Positions 22,281 to 30,639 of a stretch of 33,621 nt of DNA are shown piece by piece. A program made the translations under genes and the position numbers. Origin of the DNA: Christensenella sp. UBA4379 (lineage in GTDB: Bacteria > Bacillota > Clostridia > Christensenellales > Aristaeellaceae). Positions within the stretch are counted from its first letter, which is position 1; the number at the start of each line of letters is the position of its first letter. The notes under the pieces were generated by a model. The model saw only the letters and a program-made list of their open reading frames with translations, was not told the origin of the DNA and did no database searches. The stretch spans positions 1 through 33,621 of the forward strand of contig DGRV01000101.1 of NCBI GenBank assembly GCA_002391225.1, written 5' to 3'.

Positions 22281-23687
22281 ATGAAAACAGACGTCATCAT
22301 CGTCGGCGCAGGGCCGGCGGGGATTTTTACCGCCCTGGAGATGCTGCGCCGGGGCAGCCGCAAGCAGATTGTCATGATTGAAAAGGGCGCTTCCGTCGAA
22401 AAGCGCGCCTGTCCCAAGGCCAAAACAGGCCGCTGCATGAACTGCAAGCCCTATTGCCACATTACCACCGGCTTTTCCGGGGCCGGCGCTTTTTCGGACG
22501 GCAAGCTGTCCCTGAGCGCTGACGTGGGCGGCATGCTGCCGGAGCTGATCGGCCGCGACTACGCCCAGGAAATGATCCGCTATACGGACCGGATTTATCT
22601 GGACTTCGGGGCAGACCAGCACGTGGAAGGGGCAGAGGAAACCGAGGAGATCCGGGACATCCGTCTGCGGGCCATCCGCGCCGGCCTCAAGCTCGTGGAC
22701 TGCCCGATCCGCCACCTGGGCACCGAAAAGGCCCACCGGCTCTACGGGGATATCGAGCAGTACCTCCTGGCCCACGGGGTCGAGATCCGCTTCGGCGTAT
22801 CCTGTTCCAACCTCATCCTGGAGGGCGGCCGATGCCTGGGCGTCTGCCTGGAAAACGCCAAGGGGGAAAACCTGGGCGAGCTCCGGGCGGAAACCGTGGT
22901 GGTCGCCACGGGGCGGCGCGGCGCGGACTGGCTGGAGCAGCTGTGCATCGAGCACGGCATCGCCCATCAGCCCGGCACGGTGGACATCGGCGTCCGGGTG
23001 GAGACCCGCAACGAGGTCATGGAAGTGGTCAACCGGGCCCTGTACGAAAGCAAGCTGGTGGGCTATCCCCCGCCCTTCCGCGACAAGGTGCGGACCTTCT
23101 GCCAGAACCCCGGCGGCTTCGTCGCCCAGGAGAACTACGACAATAATTTGGCCGTCGTCAACGGGCACAGCTACAAGAATTTAAAGAGCGCGAACACCAA
23201 CGTCTCCATCCTCTGCTCCCATAACTTCACCTTTCCCTTCAACCAGCCGATCGCCTACGCCCAGAAGGTGGGCGAGCTGACCAACATGCTGGCGGACGGG
23301 CGGATCCTGGTGCAGCGCTTCGGGGACATCCTCTCCGGCAAGCGCACCTGGGAAAAGGAGCTGACCCGCTCCAACCTCCAGCCCACTCTGCCGGACGCCG
23401 TGGCGGGGGACATTACCGCCGCCATGCCCTACCGGGCCATGACCAACATCATCGCCTTCATGCAGGCGATGGACCAGGTGGTGCCCGGCTTCGCAGCGGA
23501 CGAGACCCTGCTGTACTCCCCGGAGCTTAAATTCTACTCCAACCGGGTTAAAATGGACGAGCGCCTGACCACCAACATCGAAGGCCTTTTCTGCCTGGGC
23601 GATTCCAGCGGCTGGACCCGGGGCCTGATGATGGCCTCCGTGATGGGCGTCATCATGGGGCAGAGGCTGGCCCGTTCAGAAGCCTGA
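22281..23687 (+). CDS. FAD-dependent dehydrogenase (NAD(FAD)-utilising, COG2509-like)
   Basis: 468 aa with GAAAGAGG before ATG 22281. It has an N-terminal Rossmann FAD motif (VIIVGAGPAGIFTALEML) with a Cys-rich insert (RACPKAKTGRCMNCKPYC, ~43-60) that could bind a metal or act in redox. TGFSGAGAFSDGKLSL follows, then VVVATGRRGADWL, and the C-terminal FAD closing motif GLFCLGDSSGWTRGLMMASVMG. The family is widespread in anaerobic Firmicutes and poorly characterised. The four clustered Cys are reminiscent of an iron-sulfur or zinc knuckle; this is not proven. Transcribed alone from its own promoter; no neighbour suggests a pathway. Confidence 0.85.
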   Translation: MKTDVIIVGAGPAGIFTALEMLRRGSRKQIVMIEKGASVEKRACPKAKTGRCMNCKPYCHITTGFSGAGAFSDGKLSLSADVGGMLPELIGRDYAQEMIRYTDRIYLDFGADQHVEGAEETEEIRDIRLRAIRAGLKLVDCPIRHLGTEKAHRLYGDIEQYLLAHGVEIRFGVSCSNLILEGGRCLGVCLENAKGENLGELRAETVVVATGRRGADWLEQLCIEHGIAHQPGTVDIGVRVETRNEVMEVVNRALYESKLVGYPPPFRDKVRTFCQNPGGFVAQENYDNNLAVVNGHSYKNLKSANTNVSILCSHNFTFPFNQPIAYAQKVGELTNMLADGRILVQRFGDILSGKRTWEKELTRSNLQPTLPDAVAGDITAAMPYRAMTNIIAFMQAMDQVVPGFAADETLLYSPELKFYSNRVKMDERLTTNIEGLFCLGDSSGWTRGLMMASVMGVIMGQRLARSEA

Positions 23688-23695
23688 ACGGAACT

Positions 23696-23904
23696 GGGAG
23701 GGGGATACATCCCCCTCCCACGCTACCCCCTCGGATTTGCCTCTCGTCCCTTCGGGACTCCCGGGCGGCAAATCCGCAAGGTACGCATTTTTGCTCTCGC
23801 AGGGCAAGCTCTGCTTCGCAAAAATGCTCCTCGCGGCGTACATGCCACCGCTGCGGATGATAATCAGGGGGATGTTTCCCCCTGATCACCCCCTCTATCG
23901 TATG
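23696..23904. repeat. multi-hairpin intergenic cassette
   Basis: A dense series of inverted repeats. GGGAGGGGGAT/ATCCCCCTCCC (23696-23719) comes first. GGATTTGCC/GGCAAATCC encloses GTCCC/GGGAC. GTACGC and ATTTTTGC arms pair with GCAAAAAT and GCGTAC. ATCCGC pairs with GCGGAT, and TCAGGGGGA/TCCCCCTGA closes the right end. There is no credible gene on either strand. It looks like a mobile-type noncoding repeat (MITE/REP-like) between the oxidoreductase and the L,D-transpeptidase. Confidence 0.7.
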
Positions 23905-23956
23905 CGATACAGGCATACCGTATCTTTCAACAATTCACAAAGTGAGGAACTCAAAC

Positions 23957-25732
23957 ATGCGGAACGGAATCAAATGGCTTCCCGTTTTTCTGTCCATCCT
24001 GCTTTTGACCGCGGGGCTGGCGTCTGCGGAAGAAGCGGTCCCCATGGATTTTCAGACCCTTCAGCCCGGGGACGCGGGGGAGCAGGTCACCCTGCTCCAG
24101 CAGAAACTCGCGGACGCCGGATACCTGGAGGCGGTCAGCGGCGTCTATGACGAAGCGACGGAACAGGCGGTGCTCCGCCTGCAGCAGAACTACGGCCTGG
24201 AAGAGACCGGCGTGGCGGACATCGAAACCCAGGAGGTCATTTTTGGCGGCTGCTACCTGGTGCTGGAAGAAGGCATGAGCGGCCCGAAGGTCGCTGCCCT
24301 GCAGGAGCGTCTCAAGGCCCTTTCCCTCTTTTCGGACGAGGCGGACGGGGTTTTCGGCCTGACCACCAAACAATCCGTGGAGATCTTCCAGCAGCTGTAC
24401 AGCATCCCCGTGACCGGCGTCGCCGACGTGGAAACGCTGACCCAGCTTTTTTCCGACCTGAGCGAGCGGGACATCCTGGTCGCCCCGACCCCCTCCCCCA
24501 CGCCGGGCATCACCTCCCAGAACGAGCCCTTCAAGAAAAAGCTCTCCTACGGCTCCACCAGCGCCAGCGTCAAGAAGCTGCAGGAGCGGCTCATGGAGCT
24601 GGGCTACTTCACCTACAAGAAGACAACCACCGGCTTCTACAAAAACACCCAGCAGGCCGTCAAGGACTTCCAGAAAAACAACGGCCTCAAGGTGACCGGC
24701 ACCGTGGACAAGGAAACCTGGGACGCCATCTTCAACGACGACCAGGTCGTCACCGCCAGCCAGACGCCCCGTCCCTCCCCCACCCCCGCCCCGCAGCAGT
24801 ATTATATGGACGTGGACGTGGCCAACCAGGTGACCCGGGTCTATACCTACGACGAAAACCACGAATACACCAAGCTGGTGCGGGTGATGATCTGCTCCAC
24901 CGGCCGCTCCAAATATCCCAGCCCCACCGGCGTGATCACCCTGCCCGGCCGCAAAGCCCGCTGGTGCACCTTCCCCAACTGGGGCGGCGGCACGGCCATG
25001 TACTGGACAAAGATCGACGAGAACGTCGCCTTCCATTCCATCCTCTACGCCAATTACGACCCGGACCGGCCCAACATGTCTTCTTTCAACAACCTGGGCA
25101 AGCGGGCTTCCCACGGCTGCATCCGCCTGCACACGATGGACGCCAAATGGGTCTATGACAACATCGGCGCCGGCACCAAGGTGTACATCCACAACGATTC
25201 CACCACCGACAAGGAGCTGGTGGCCTTCGCCAGATACCGCAAGGGCAACGCGGAAGACACCGTCATCCCCGAAAGCGAGTACGACCCCAACACCATTCCT
25301 TCCCTCACCCGCACGCTGAACTCCGGCCGATACGGCAAGGACGTGTTCTGGGTGCAGATGACGCTCAAGAAGCTGGGCTACCTGACCGACACCTGGGCCA
25401 CCGGCTATTACGGCCCGCTGACCGTTGCCTCCGTCAAGAAGTTTCAGAAGGACAACGGCCTCAAGCAGGACGGCACCGTCAGCACCAAGACCATGACCGC
25501 CCTGACCGAAAGGCTGGACAGCTTCCTCCACCCCACCCCCGCCCCGACCGTCGTCCCCACTCCGACCCCGAAGCCGACCCCCACTCCCACCGCCGTCCCC
25601 ACGGCTGAGCCCACAGCGGCCCCTGCGGAAGAAACGACCGTCGAGCCCGTAGAAGAGCCTACTGAGGAGCCAGTGGAAGAACCCACAGAAGAACCGAAAC
25701 ACTTTACCTTTTCCGGGCAGAACGAAGCCTGA
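23957..25732 (+). CDS. secreted L,D-transpeptidase (YkuD) with peptidoglycan-binding repeats
   Basis: 591 aa from ATG 23957 (GAGG upstream); the earlier GTG 23942 is less likely. A signal peptide ends at GLASA. Peptidoglycan-binding (PF01471-like) units follow at about 40-95, 105-165 and 195-255 (ASVKKLQERLMELGYF, AVKDFQKNNGLKVTGTVD). The YkuD domain spans ~280-420 with GVITLPGRK and the active site SHGCIRL (S385, H386, nucleophile C388). A fourth peptidoglycan-binding unit lies at ~450-510. Pro/Thr/Glu-rich linkers separate domains, and the tail is a degenerate EEPTEEP repeat. It should make 3-3 crosslinks or attach proteins in the wall. Single gene, ended by its own terminator. Confidence 0.93.
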   Translation: MRNGIKWLPVFLSILLLTAGLASAEEAVPMDFQTLQPGDAGEQVTLLQQKLADAGYLEAVSGVYDEATEQAVLRLQQNYGLEETGVADIETQEVIFGGCYLVLEEGMSGPKVAALQERLKALSLFSDEADGVFGLTTKQSVEIFQQLYSIPVTGVADVETLTQLFSDLSERDILVAPTPSPTPGITSQNEPFKKKLSYGSTSASVKKLQERLMELGYFTYKKTTTGFYKNTQQAVKDFQKNNGLKVTGTVDKETWDAIFNDDQVVTASQTPRPSPTPAPQQYYMDVDVANQVTRVYTYDENHEYTKLVRVMICSTGRSKYPSPTGVITLPGRKARWCTFPNWGGGTAMYWTKIDENVAFHSILYANYDPDRPNMSSFNNLGKRASHGCIRLHTMDAKWVYDNIGAGTKVYIHNDSTTDKELVAFARYRKGNAEDTVIPESEYDPNTIPSLTRTLNSGRYGKDVFWVQMTLKKLGYLTDTWATGYYGPLTVASVKKFQKDNGLKQDGTVSTKTMTALTERLDSFLHPTPAPTVVPTPTPKPTPTPTAVPTAEPTAAPAEETTVEPVEEPTEEPVEEPTEEPKHFTFSGQNEA

Positions 25733-25741
25733 TGAAAACAG

Positions 25742-25785
25742 CGCCGGGGCCGGATCTTTCGATCCGGCCCCGGCGTTCTCTTTTG
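25742..25785. terminator. terminator after the L,D-transpeptidase gene
   Basis: A 15-bp perfect stem (25742-25756 with 25761-25775), TTTC loop, then TTCTCTTTT. It sits between convergent genes. Confidence 0.88.
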
Positions 25786-25793
25786 ACCTTTTC

Positions 25794-26267
25794 TCAGCCG
25801 ACGGAAAGTTCCTCCGCCACCTCCGGGTAGTCCCCAGTGCGGACGAAGCGCAGGCCTTCTCCGGCGTTTTCGTTTCCGTCCTGCCAGATCAGACAGCCTT
25901 CCGCGTCCAGGGAGAAAAGGGCCTTTCCGTCCTCATACACGACGCGGCAGGCGGTCTGTTCGCCGGCGTCGTTGAAGGTAAGCTCGACGCGGCTGCCGTC
26001 CGTGGCGACCATCGTGTTGTCAGCTTCCTGGTAATAGCAGCTGTATTCCCATTCGGTGAGTTCCCAGGCGCTGCTGCCCCACTGAATCAGGACGCGGTAG
26101 CCCTCTTCTTCCCAGATAATTTCCGCCGTCGCCCGGTCGCACTGCCAGATGCCGGAATAGGGATCCGGAGACGGGGCCGGCCTTGCGTCCTCGCTCTCCG
26201 CCAGGCAAAGGCCCGTCAGACCCAGGGTCAGCGCCAGCGCGGCCAGTAGGGATAAAAGCTTCTTCAT
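25794..26267 (-). CDS. small exported protein of unknown function
   Basis: 157 aa from ATG 26267, eight bases after AGGAGG; two ATG codons just before it are alternatives and the long extension to 26522 is not credible. A signal peptide (MKKLLSLLAALALTLGLTG) ends at CLA before ESEDARPAPSPD. The mature ~130 residues contain YSGIWQCDRATAEIIWEEEGYRVLIQWGS and several Trp and Cys, suggesting a small beta-barrel or lipocalin-like fold with two or more disulfides. The Cys in GLCLAES is not a good lipobox. I do not recognise the family. It is divergent from the ABC operon across ~290 bp. Confidence 0.75.
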   Translation of the reverse strand: MKKLLSLLAALALTLGLTGLCLAESEDARPAPSPDPYSGIWQCDRATAEIIWEEEGYRVLIQWGSSAWELTEWEYSCYYQEADNTMVATDGSRVELTFNDAGEQTACRVVYEDGKALFSLDAEGCLIWQDGNENAGEGLRFVRTGDYPEVAEELSVG

Positions 26268-26403
26268 CATCATTTCCTCCTGAAGTAAAATAGTTTCGTT
26301 TTTTCTCATCGTTTCGCAGGGCTTCATCGTCCCCGCTCTTTTTGATACGCAGGACAAAGGAGCCTGGCAGCAAAGGAAAAATGTCATTTTTACGTTTGAT
26401 TGA

Positions 26404-26432
26404 TTGCAACTTGCCCGCATCCGTGATAGAAT
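26404..26432 (+). promoter_or_regulatory. SigA promoter of the ABC transporter operon
   Basis: TTGCAA (26404-26409), 17-bp spacer and TAGAAT (26427-26432). Transcription would start near 26439, right before the structured leader. Confidence 0.65.
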
Positions 26433-26438
26433 ATGCTC

Positions 26439-26552
26439 CGTGCGCTTCGGCTGGAGCGCATGTTTCCGGAATGATTGCCCCCGACCGCTGCCATCTGGTT
26501 GCGGGGCTGCGTATACAATCATGGAGCTTTCAGCTCCATCCGGAAAGAGAGG
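26439..26552 (+). promoter_or_regulatory. structured 5' leader of the ABC operon (candidate cis-regulatory RNA)
   Basis: A first hairpin (GTGCGCTTC/GGAGCGCAT, ~26439-26460) is followed by a nested fold. P1 is TTTCCGG 26463-26469 with CCGGAAA 26540-26546. P2 is ATGATTG 26471-26477 with CAATCAT 26516-26522. P3 is 26478-26486 with 26497-26506 (one bulged C). P4 is GGAGC/GCTCC 26523-26537. P1 closes directly against the ribosome site (26547-26552). Confidence 0.45.
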
Positions 26553-26559
26553 TTATTTG

Positions 26560-27480
26560 ATGGAATACATTTTGGAAACCAACGGGCTCACGAAAGTGTA
26601 CGGCCAGAAAGAGGCCGCCAGAGACGTGAACCTGCACATCCGGGAAGGGCAGATCTACGGCCTGATCGGACGAAACGGGGCCGGCAAGACCACCATCATG
26701 CGGATGATCAGCGGTCTGTCCACGCCCACCAGAGGAAGCTACTCCCTGTTCGGGAAGACCGGCTTCGAGATGGAAAAAATGCTCAAATACGTCGGCGTGC
26801 TGATCGAGCATCCCGGCCTGTACCCCCGGCTGTCCGCCTATGAGAACCTGAAAATCAAGTGCCTGGCCATGGGCATTCAGCCCAAGGGTTATGTGGAGCA
26901 GCTGCTGGAGCTGATCGGCCTGGAAAATACCGAGCGGAACAAGCCCGCCGGCGCTTTCTCCCTGGGCATGCGCCAGCGCCTGGGCATCGGCCTGGCCCTG
27001 GTGGGAAATCCGAAGATCATCATCCTGGACGAGCCCATCAACGGGCTGGACCCCCAGGGCATCGTCGAGGTCCGCAAGACCCTGGTGAAGCTCAGGGACG
27101 AGCAGGGCATCACGATCATGATTTCCAGCCACATCCTGGACGAGCTGAGCAAGGTGGCGGACACCTACGGCATCATCAACGAAGGCACCCTGCTGGACGA
27201 GTTCAGCGCGGACGAGCTGCACAAGCGCAGCGGCCAGTTCGCCCTGATCCGCGTAAGCGACAGCGCCAAGGCCCTGCAAGCCCTCCGCGGCCTCGGCATC
27301 ACGAAGGCGGAGATCGAACCGGACGGAGCGATCCGCGTCAGCGAACGGCTGGACGATACCGCCGCCATGACCAAAGCGATCGTCCAGGCGGGGATTGATC
27401 TGAAGGAAATCTACCTCAACGCCATCTCCCTGGAGGATTATTACCTGGGCGTGACGGGAGGAGGGAAGCACCATGGCTAA
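26560..27480 (+). CDS. ABC transporter ATP-binding protein (BcrA/lantibiotic-immunity type)
   Basis: 306 aa from ATG 26560 with GAGAGG upstream. Walker A is G37-R-N-G-A-G-K-T-T, the signature is FSLGMRQR (133-140), and Walker B is IIILDEPINGLDP with D157/E158; the switch His is in SSHILDEL. LGMRQR and the ~300-aa length with a ~70-residue C-terminal extension are typical of ABC-2 exporters related to bacitracin or lantibiotic resistance pumps. It overlaps the permease gene by 8 bp and forms a two-gene transporter with it. A strong structured leader precedes it, so expression may respond to a ligand or to translation. Confidence 0.93.
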   Translation: MEYILETNGLTKVYGQKEAARDVNLHIREGQIYGLIGRNGAGKTTIMRMISGLSTPTRGSYSLFGKTGFEMEKMLKYVGVLIEHPGLYPRLSAYENLKIKCLAMGIQPKGYVEQLLELIGLENTERNKPAGAFSLGMRQRLGIGLALVGNPKIIILDEPINGLDPQGIVEVRKTLVKLRDEQGITIMISSHILDELSKVADTYGIINEGTLLDEFSADELHKRSGQFALIRVSDSAKALQALRGLGITKAEIEPDGAIRVSERLDDTAAMTKAIVQAGIDLKEIYLNAISLEDYYLGVTGGGKHHG

Positions 27481-28243
27481 TCTGCTCCGTATGGACCTGT
27501 ACCGCATGCGCAAGGCGAAGTCCTTCTGGATCTGTCTGGGGATCGCGTTCGCGCTGGCCCTGCTTCAGACGCCGCTTGCCTGGGGCCTCAGCATGGTCGG
27601 CCGCATGCTGTCGGCGGAAGCCCTGCCCTTTCCTGGGACCGCGCAGATGTCGGACATCCTGAGAGATCCCTTCCTGATGCTGAACGGCATGCTGTGTCTG
27701 CTGTCCGCCTGCTCGTTCTTTTACGCGGACATGGAAAACGGCTACATCAAGAACATCGCCGGGCAGATGCCCCGGCGCGGGTTCACCGTCCTGTCCAAGT
27801 ACCTGGCGATTCTCCCCCACAATCTGCTGTTTATGGTGGCCGGGATCATCGGCAACCTGATCGGCACGGTCCTGTTCCAGCAGATCCTCCTGGACGGAGA
27901 CATCCTGGACGCGGCGGTGACCTTCCTGATGAAGCTCCTGCTGATACAGAGCATTTGCGCCATCCTGCTGCTGGTGACCGCCAGCTTCCAGAACAAATCC
28001 CTGGGCACCGTGATCGCCGTGCTGATGGGGCTGGGGTTGATGAGCCTGGTCTACATGATGATCGACACGGGGCTCGACCAGCTGTTTAAAAACAAGGCCT
28101 TCTCCGTCAGCGACTATATGCCGGACCAGCTGTTAGGCCAGCTGAAGCCCCCGGTGCTGGATTCCGTCCTCGTTTCATTGGCGACTACCGCCCTGTTCCT
28201 GCCCCTGAGCGTGCATGTCTTCGACCGCAGGGACGTCAAATAA
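27473..28243 (+). CDS. ABC-2 type permease
   Basis: 256 aa with about six membrane segments: WICLGIAFALALLQTPLAWGL near the start, an MLCLLSACSFFYADMENGYIKNI segment, then LLFMVAGIIGNLIGTVLF, SICAILLLVTASF, VIAVLMGLGLMSLVYMM and a C-terminal pair ending VHVFDRRDVK. Y-x-D-M-E-N-G-Y-I-K-N is the usual cytoplasmic motif of lantibiotic-type ABC-2 permeases. GGAGGAGG upstream lies within the ATPase gene. It should form the membrane pore for the preceding ATPase. Likely cargo is a peptide antibiotic or lipid-like compound, not determinable here. Confidence 0.9.
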   Translation: MANLLRMDLYRMRKAKSFWICLGIAFALALLQTPLAWGLSMVGRMLSAEALPFPGTAQMSDILRDPFLMLNGMLCLLSACSFFYADMENGYIKNIAGQMPRRGFTVLSKYLAILPHNLLFMVAGIIGNLIGTVLFQQILLDGDILDAAVTFLMKLLLIQSICAILLLVTASFQNKSLGTVIAVLMGLGLMSLVYMMIDTGLDQLFKNKAFSVSDYMPDQLLGQLKPPVLDSVLVSLATTALFLPLSVHVFDRRDVK

Positions 28244-28307
28244 CGCACCCGGCCTGACAGCCGTTCTGCAAATACGAAAAAATTCATCTATCTGGAGGAA
28301 ACTGATC

Positions 28308-28859
28308 ATGAGCACGAATGAAAAAAGCTACAAAACCGGCCATCCCGTCCTGGGCATCGTCCTGGGCATCCTCGGCATCATCGCCGCCCTGCTGCTGTGC
28401 ATCTTCGCGGGCGTCATCGGCGGCTTCATCGCGGGTGTGCTGGGCCTGGCCGCCGTCCTGATCGGCCTGAACGCCCGCAAGTACGGCAAGGGCATCGGCG
28501 CTATCATCACGGGCGTCCTGGCCATCGTTCTGGCCATCAGCCTGACCGTCGGCTCCATCGACTTCTACAAGGAAGTGCAGCGCCGCGCCGCTGAAACCGG
28601 CAAAGCCCCGCTGCTGACCAAATACCTGAGCAAGCCGGAGCTGGGCTTTTTCGGCCTGATCTCCAGCGTCCCCACGGACGAAGCCTCCCTGCAGGACCTG
28701 ACCAACGAACTGGACGCCCTCACGAAGACGACCCTCAACGACGCTGAGACTACCGCCCCCGCCGCGACGGACGCTCCCGCTGCGACCGACGCTCCCGCTG
28801 TGACGGATGCTCCTGCCGCGACCGACGCTCCGGCCGTCACGGAAGCTCCCGCTCAGTAA
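28308..28859 (+). CDS. small membrane protein with Ala/Thr/Asp/Pro repeat tail
   Basis: 183 aa from ATG 28308 with GGAGG upstream. Residues ~13-40 and ~40-55 form one or two Gly-rich hydrophobic segments, and a third lies at ~62-82 (AIITGVLAIVLAISLTVGSI), resembling DUF4190-like small membrane proteins. A ~75-residue soluble region (FYKEVQRRAAETGKAPLLTKYL) follows, then about five hexapeptides of the APA-ATD kind, encoded by 18-bp tandem repeats (28759-28853). It probably sits in the membrane with an extended tail outside, near the ABC operon. No function can be assigned. Confidence 0.75.
   Translation: MSTNEKSYKTGHPVLGIVLGILGIIAALLLCIFAGVIGGFIAGVLGLAAVLIGLNARKYGKGIGAIITGVLAIVLAISLTVGSIDFYKEVQRRAAETGKAPLLTKYLSKPELGFFGLISSVPTDEASLQDLTNELDALTKTTLNDAETTAPAATDAPAATDAPAVTDAPAATDAPAVTEAPAQ
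28759..28853 (+). repeat. 18-bp tandem repeat coding for a hexapeptide tail
   Basis: About five imperfect copies encode ATDAPA/VTDAPA-type units. Copy number may vary between strains by slippage. Confidence 0.75.
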
Positions 28860-28874
28860 CAGCTTTTTAAGCGC

Positions 28875-28904
28875 AAAATCACCCCCGGCTTCGGGGGTGA
28901 TTTT
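28875..28904. terminator. bidirectional terminator
   Basis: Stem AAAATCACCCCCG with CGGGGGTGATTTT around a GCTT-type loop, between convergent genes; T-runs exist in both directions. Confidence 0.88.
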
Positions 28905-28923
28905 ATATTGGAAACCTGTGCCG

Positions 28924-30639
28924 TTATTCTGCCATCCAGTCCAAGGCGCTTTCGGTGTAGCCCATCACGACCTCGCCTTTTCGGACATAGCCGAAGGTCC
29001 CGTCCAGGTCCGGCAGCCAGCCGAATCCTTCCCGGGGGACGCTGACATAGAGCCAGTCTCCGTCCTCCAGGAATACGTGCATCCGGGTGCCCTTCGGGAA
29101 GGTTCCGGCAGCTTCCGCCGGCCAGCCCAGTTTTAGCCAGCCGGTGCCTTTTTGAAGGGTGATCTCCTTTTTGGCTTCGGCCAGAGGCTGCGGAGTATCC
29201 AAGAAAATGTGGCTGTTTTCCACCTGCGTGTAAAGGGCGGAAAGGTAGCCGGTAAGAAAGCCGAGCCGCGTCTTCACCCAGGAGTGCTCGCTGCCCGGCA
29301 GAAGCTCCAGCACGGGCAGGACAGCCCCCGGCAGCAGCTTTCCAAAGCTTCTGGATTGGCTGCTGGTCTTTTCCCTCAGCTGAACGCCGGACACGACAGT
29401 CCAGCCCTCCGGCAGGGCGGAGGATGACTTCCGGCGGATCTCCTCCGGGCTGGACGGGAGCTCGCCGAATGGGACCAGGCCCAGCGTCAGCGGGACGCCC
29501 GCTTCGCTCAGGTCCGCGCTCCTTTCATCCTTCCAGGAAGCGGACTGATAGCTGGCTCCGTTCAGACACCATTTTTCCCCCGAAGCGGGATCCAGATGTT
29601 CCATGCCCCGGATTTTGCAGAAGTACCCAAAATCCCCGGCCTGGGGGCTGACATACAGGCTCACCGTCCCGCCGCCTTCCAGCGGGCGGTCCACCGCGAA
29701 AGTCTCCCGGCCGCAGCGCCAGGTGACCCGATAGTCCCCGGCCTTCGGGAGGGCGTTTTCACCAAGGGGCGTGAGGCGCCAGGCGCCGTTTTCCTTGTTC
29801 AGCTGAAACAGCGCCCGCTTCCCTTCCTTTTCCAGGGCGGCCAGGCCCAGGCCTTCGGGCAGGGTGATCAGGCCCTGGGCCGCGCTCCAGTCGTGGACCA
29901 CGACGGCCCCGCTGTGACAGGTCCAGCCGGCCAGGCGCGGGTCCGAAAAAAGGTCCCGGAATTCCTCCGGCAGCTCCCCTTCAAAGAGCGTCAGGGTGGT
30001 CACGGCGACGGTGTCCCGGGCCGGGTAGGTGATGCACCGGACGCCGGGCGCGTGAAAGGGTTCCGGCGTCCAGGTCAGACGATAGGCTTCCAGCTGTGCC
30101 TGAAACAGGCTTCGCACCGCGTCCGTCCAGCCCATGTCCGGGCCGAAGACGGTCTCCAGCAGTCCGTGCAGGGCCCCGCCAGCTTCCAAAGCGAAATATA
30201 CCTCGTTGGTCGGCTGATGGTAGACCTCCCGCAGCATGGCGATCAGGGCCTGCCGGTGCTCCTCATTCCACGGCTCAAAGAGCCCCTCCTCCCGGATTGC
30301 CCGCAGGAACCTGCGGACCGCCTTTTCGGAGGCGGAGCGCGTGTACCCTGTCTCGTACGGGGATACGGCGGCGACCTGCCTGCCTTCGTCCACATACAGG
30401 GTGTATACCAGGTCCGGCTGTCCCTCCGGCCAGAAGCGGACCGAACCGTCGGCCTGGGTCTGTGTAACGAACCCCTCCGCTTCTTCCCTGGTGTACCCGA
30501 ACATCTCCGTCAGGCTGCTTTTGACCAGGGCGCTCAGGTCATAGCTATGTTCGGCCCAAGCGCCTGTCCCGCCGGAGCCCCAAACGATCAAAAGCGCCAG
30601 CAGGACCGAAGTAATCCCGCGTATCAGGCTTCTGTGCAT
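28924..30639 (-). CDS. large exported protein with C-terminal SH3-like domains, unknown function
   Basis: 571 aa with a signal peptide (GITSVLLALLIVWGSGGTG) cleaved near AWA before EHSYD. The N-terminal ~280 residues contain FGYTREEAEGFVTQTQADGSVRFWPE and a similar helix-strand pattern, suggesting PepSY-like or repeated small domains. The C-terminal ~190 residues have two SH3b-like modules (VVSGVQLREKTSSQSRSFGKLLPGA and TFPKGTRMHVFLEDGDWLYVSV). It probably lies in the envelope and may sense or bind wall material. It overlaps the sigma-factor gene by 16 bp, so it is likely its partner, a target or an extracytoplasmic sensor. I do not recognise the whole family. Confidence 0.78.
   Translation of the reverse strand: MHRSLIRGITSVLLALLIVWGSGGTGAWAEHSYDLSALVKSSLTEMFGYTREEAEGFVTQTQADGSVRFWPEGQPDLVYTLYVDEGRQVAAVSPYETGYTRSASEKAVRRFLRAIREEGLFEPWNEEHRQALIAMLREVYHQPTNEVYFALEAGGALHGLLETVFGPDMGWTDAVRSLFQAQLEAYRLTWTPEPFHAPGVRCITYPARDTVAVTTLTLFEGELPEEFRDLFSDPRLAGWTCHSGAVVVHDWSAAQGLITLPEGLGLAALEKEGKRALFQLNKENGAWRLTPLGENALPKAGDYRVTWRCGRETFAVDRPLEGGGTVSLYVSPQAGDFGYFCKIRGMEHLDPASGEKWCLNGASYQSASWKDERSADLSEAGVPLTLGLVPFGELPSSPEEIRRKSSSALPEGWTVVSGVQLREKTSSQSRSFGKLLPGAVLPVLELLPGSEHSWVKTRLGFLTGYLSALYTQVENSHIFLDTPQPLAEAKKEITLQKGTGWLKLGWPAEAAGTFPKGTRMHVFLEDGDWLYVSVPREGFGWLPDLDGTFGYVRKGEVVMGYTESALDWMAE

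Noticed and set aside
23653..23916. 87-aa leftward ORF over the multi-hairpin cassette
   Set aside because: It is generated by inverted repeats, has no ribosome site and no protein-like composition.
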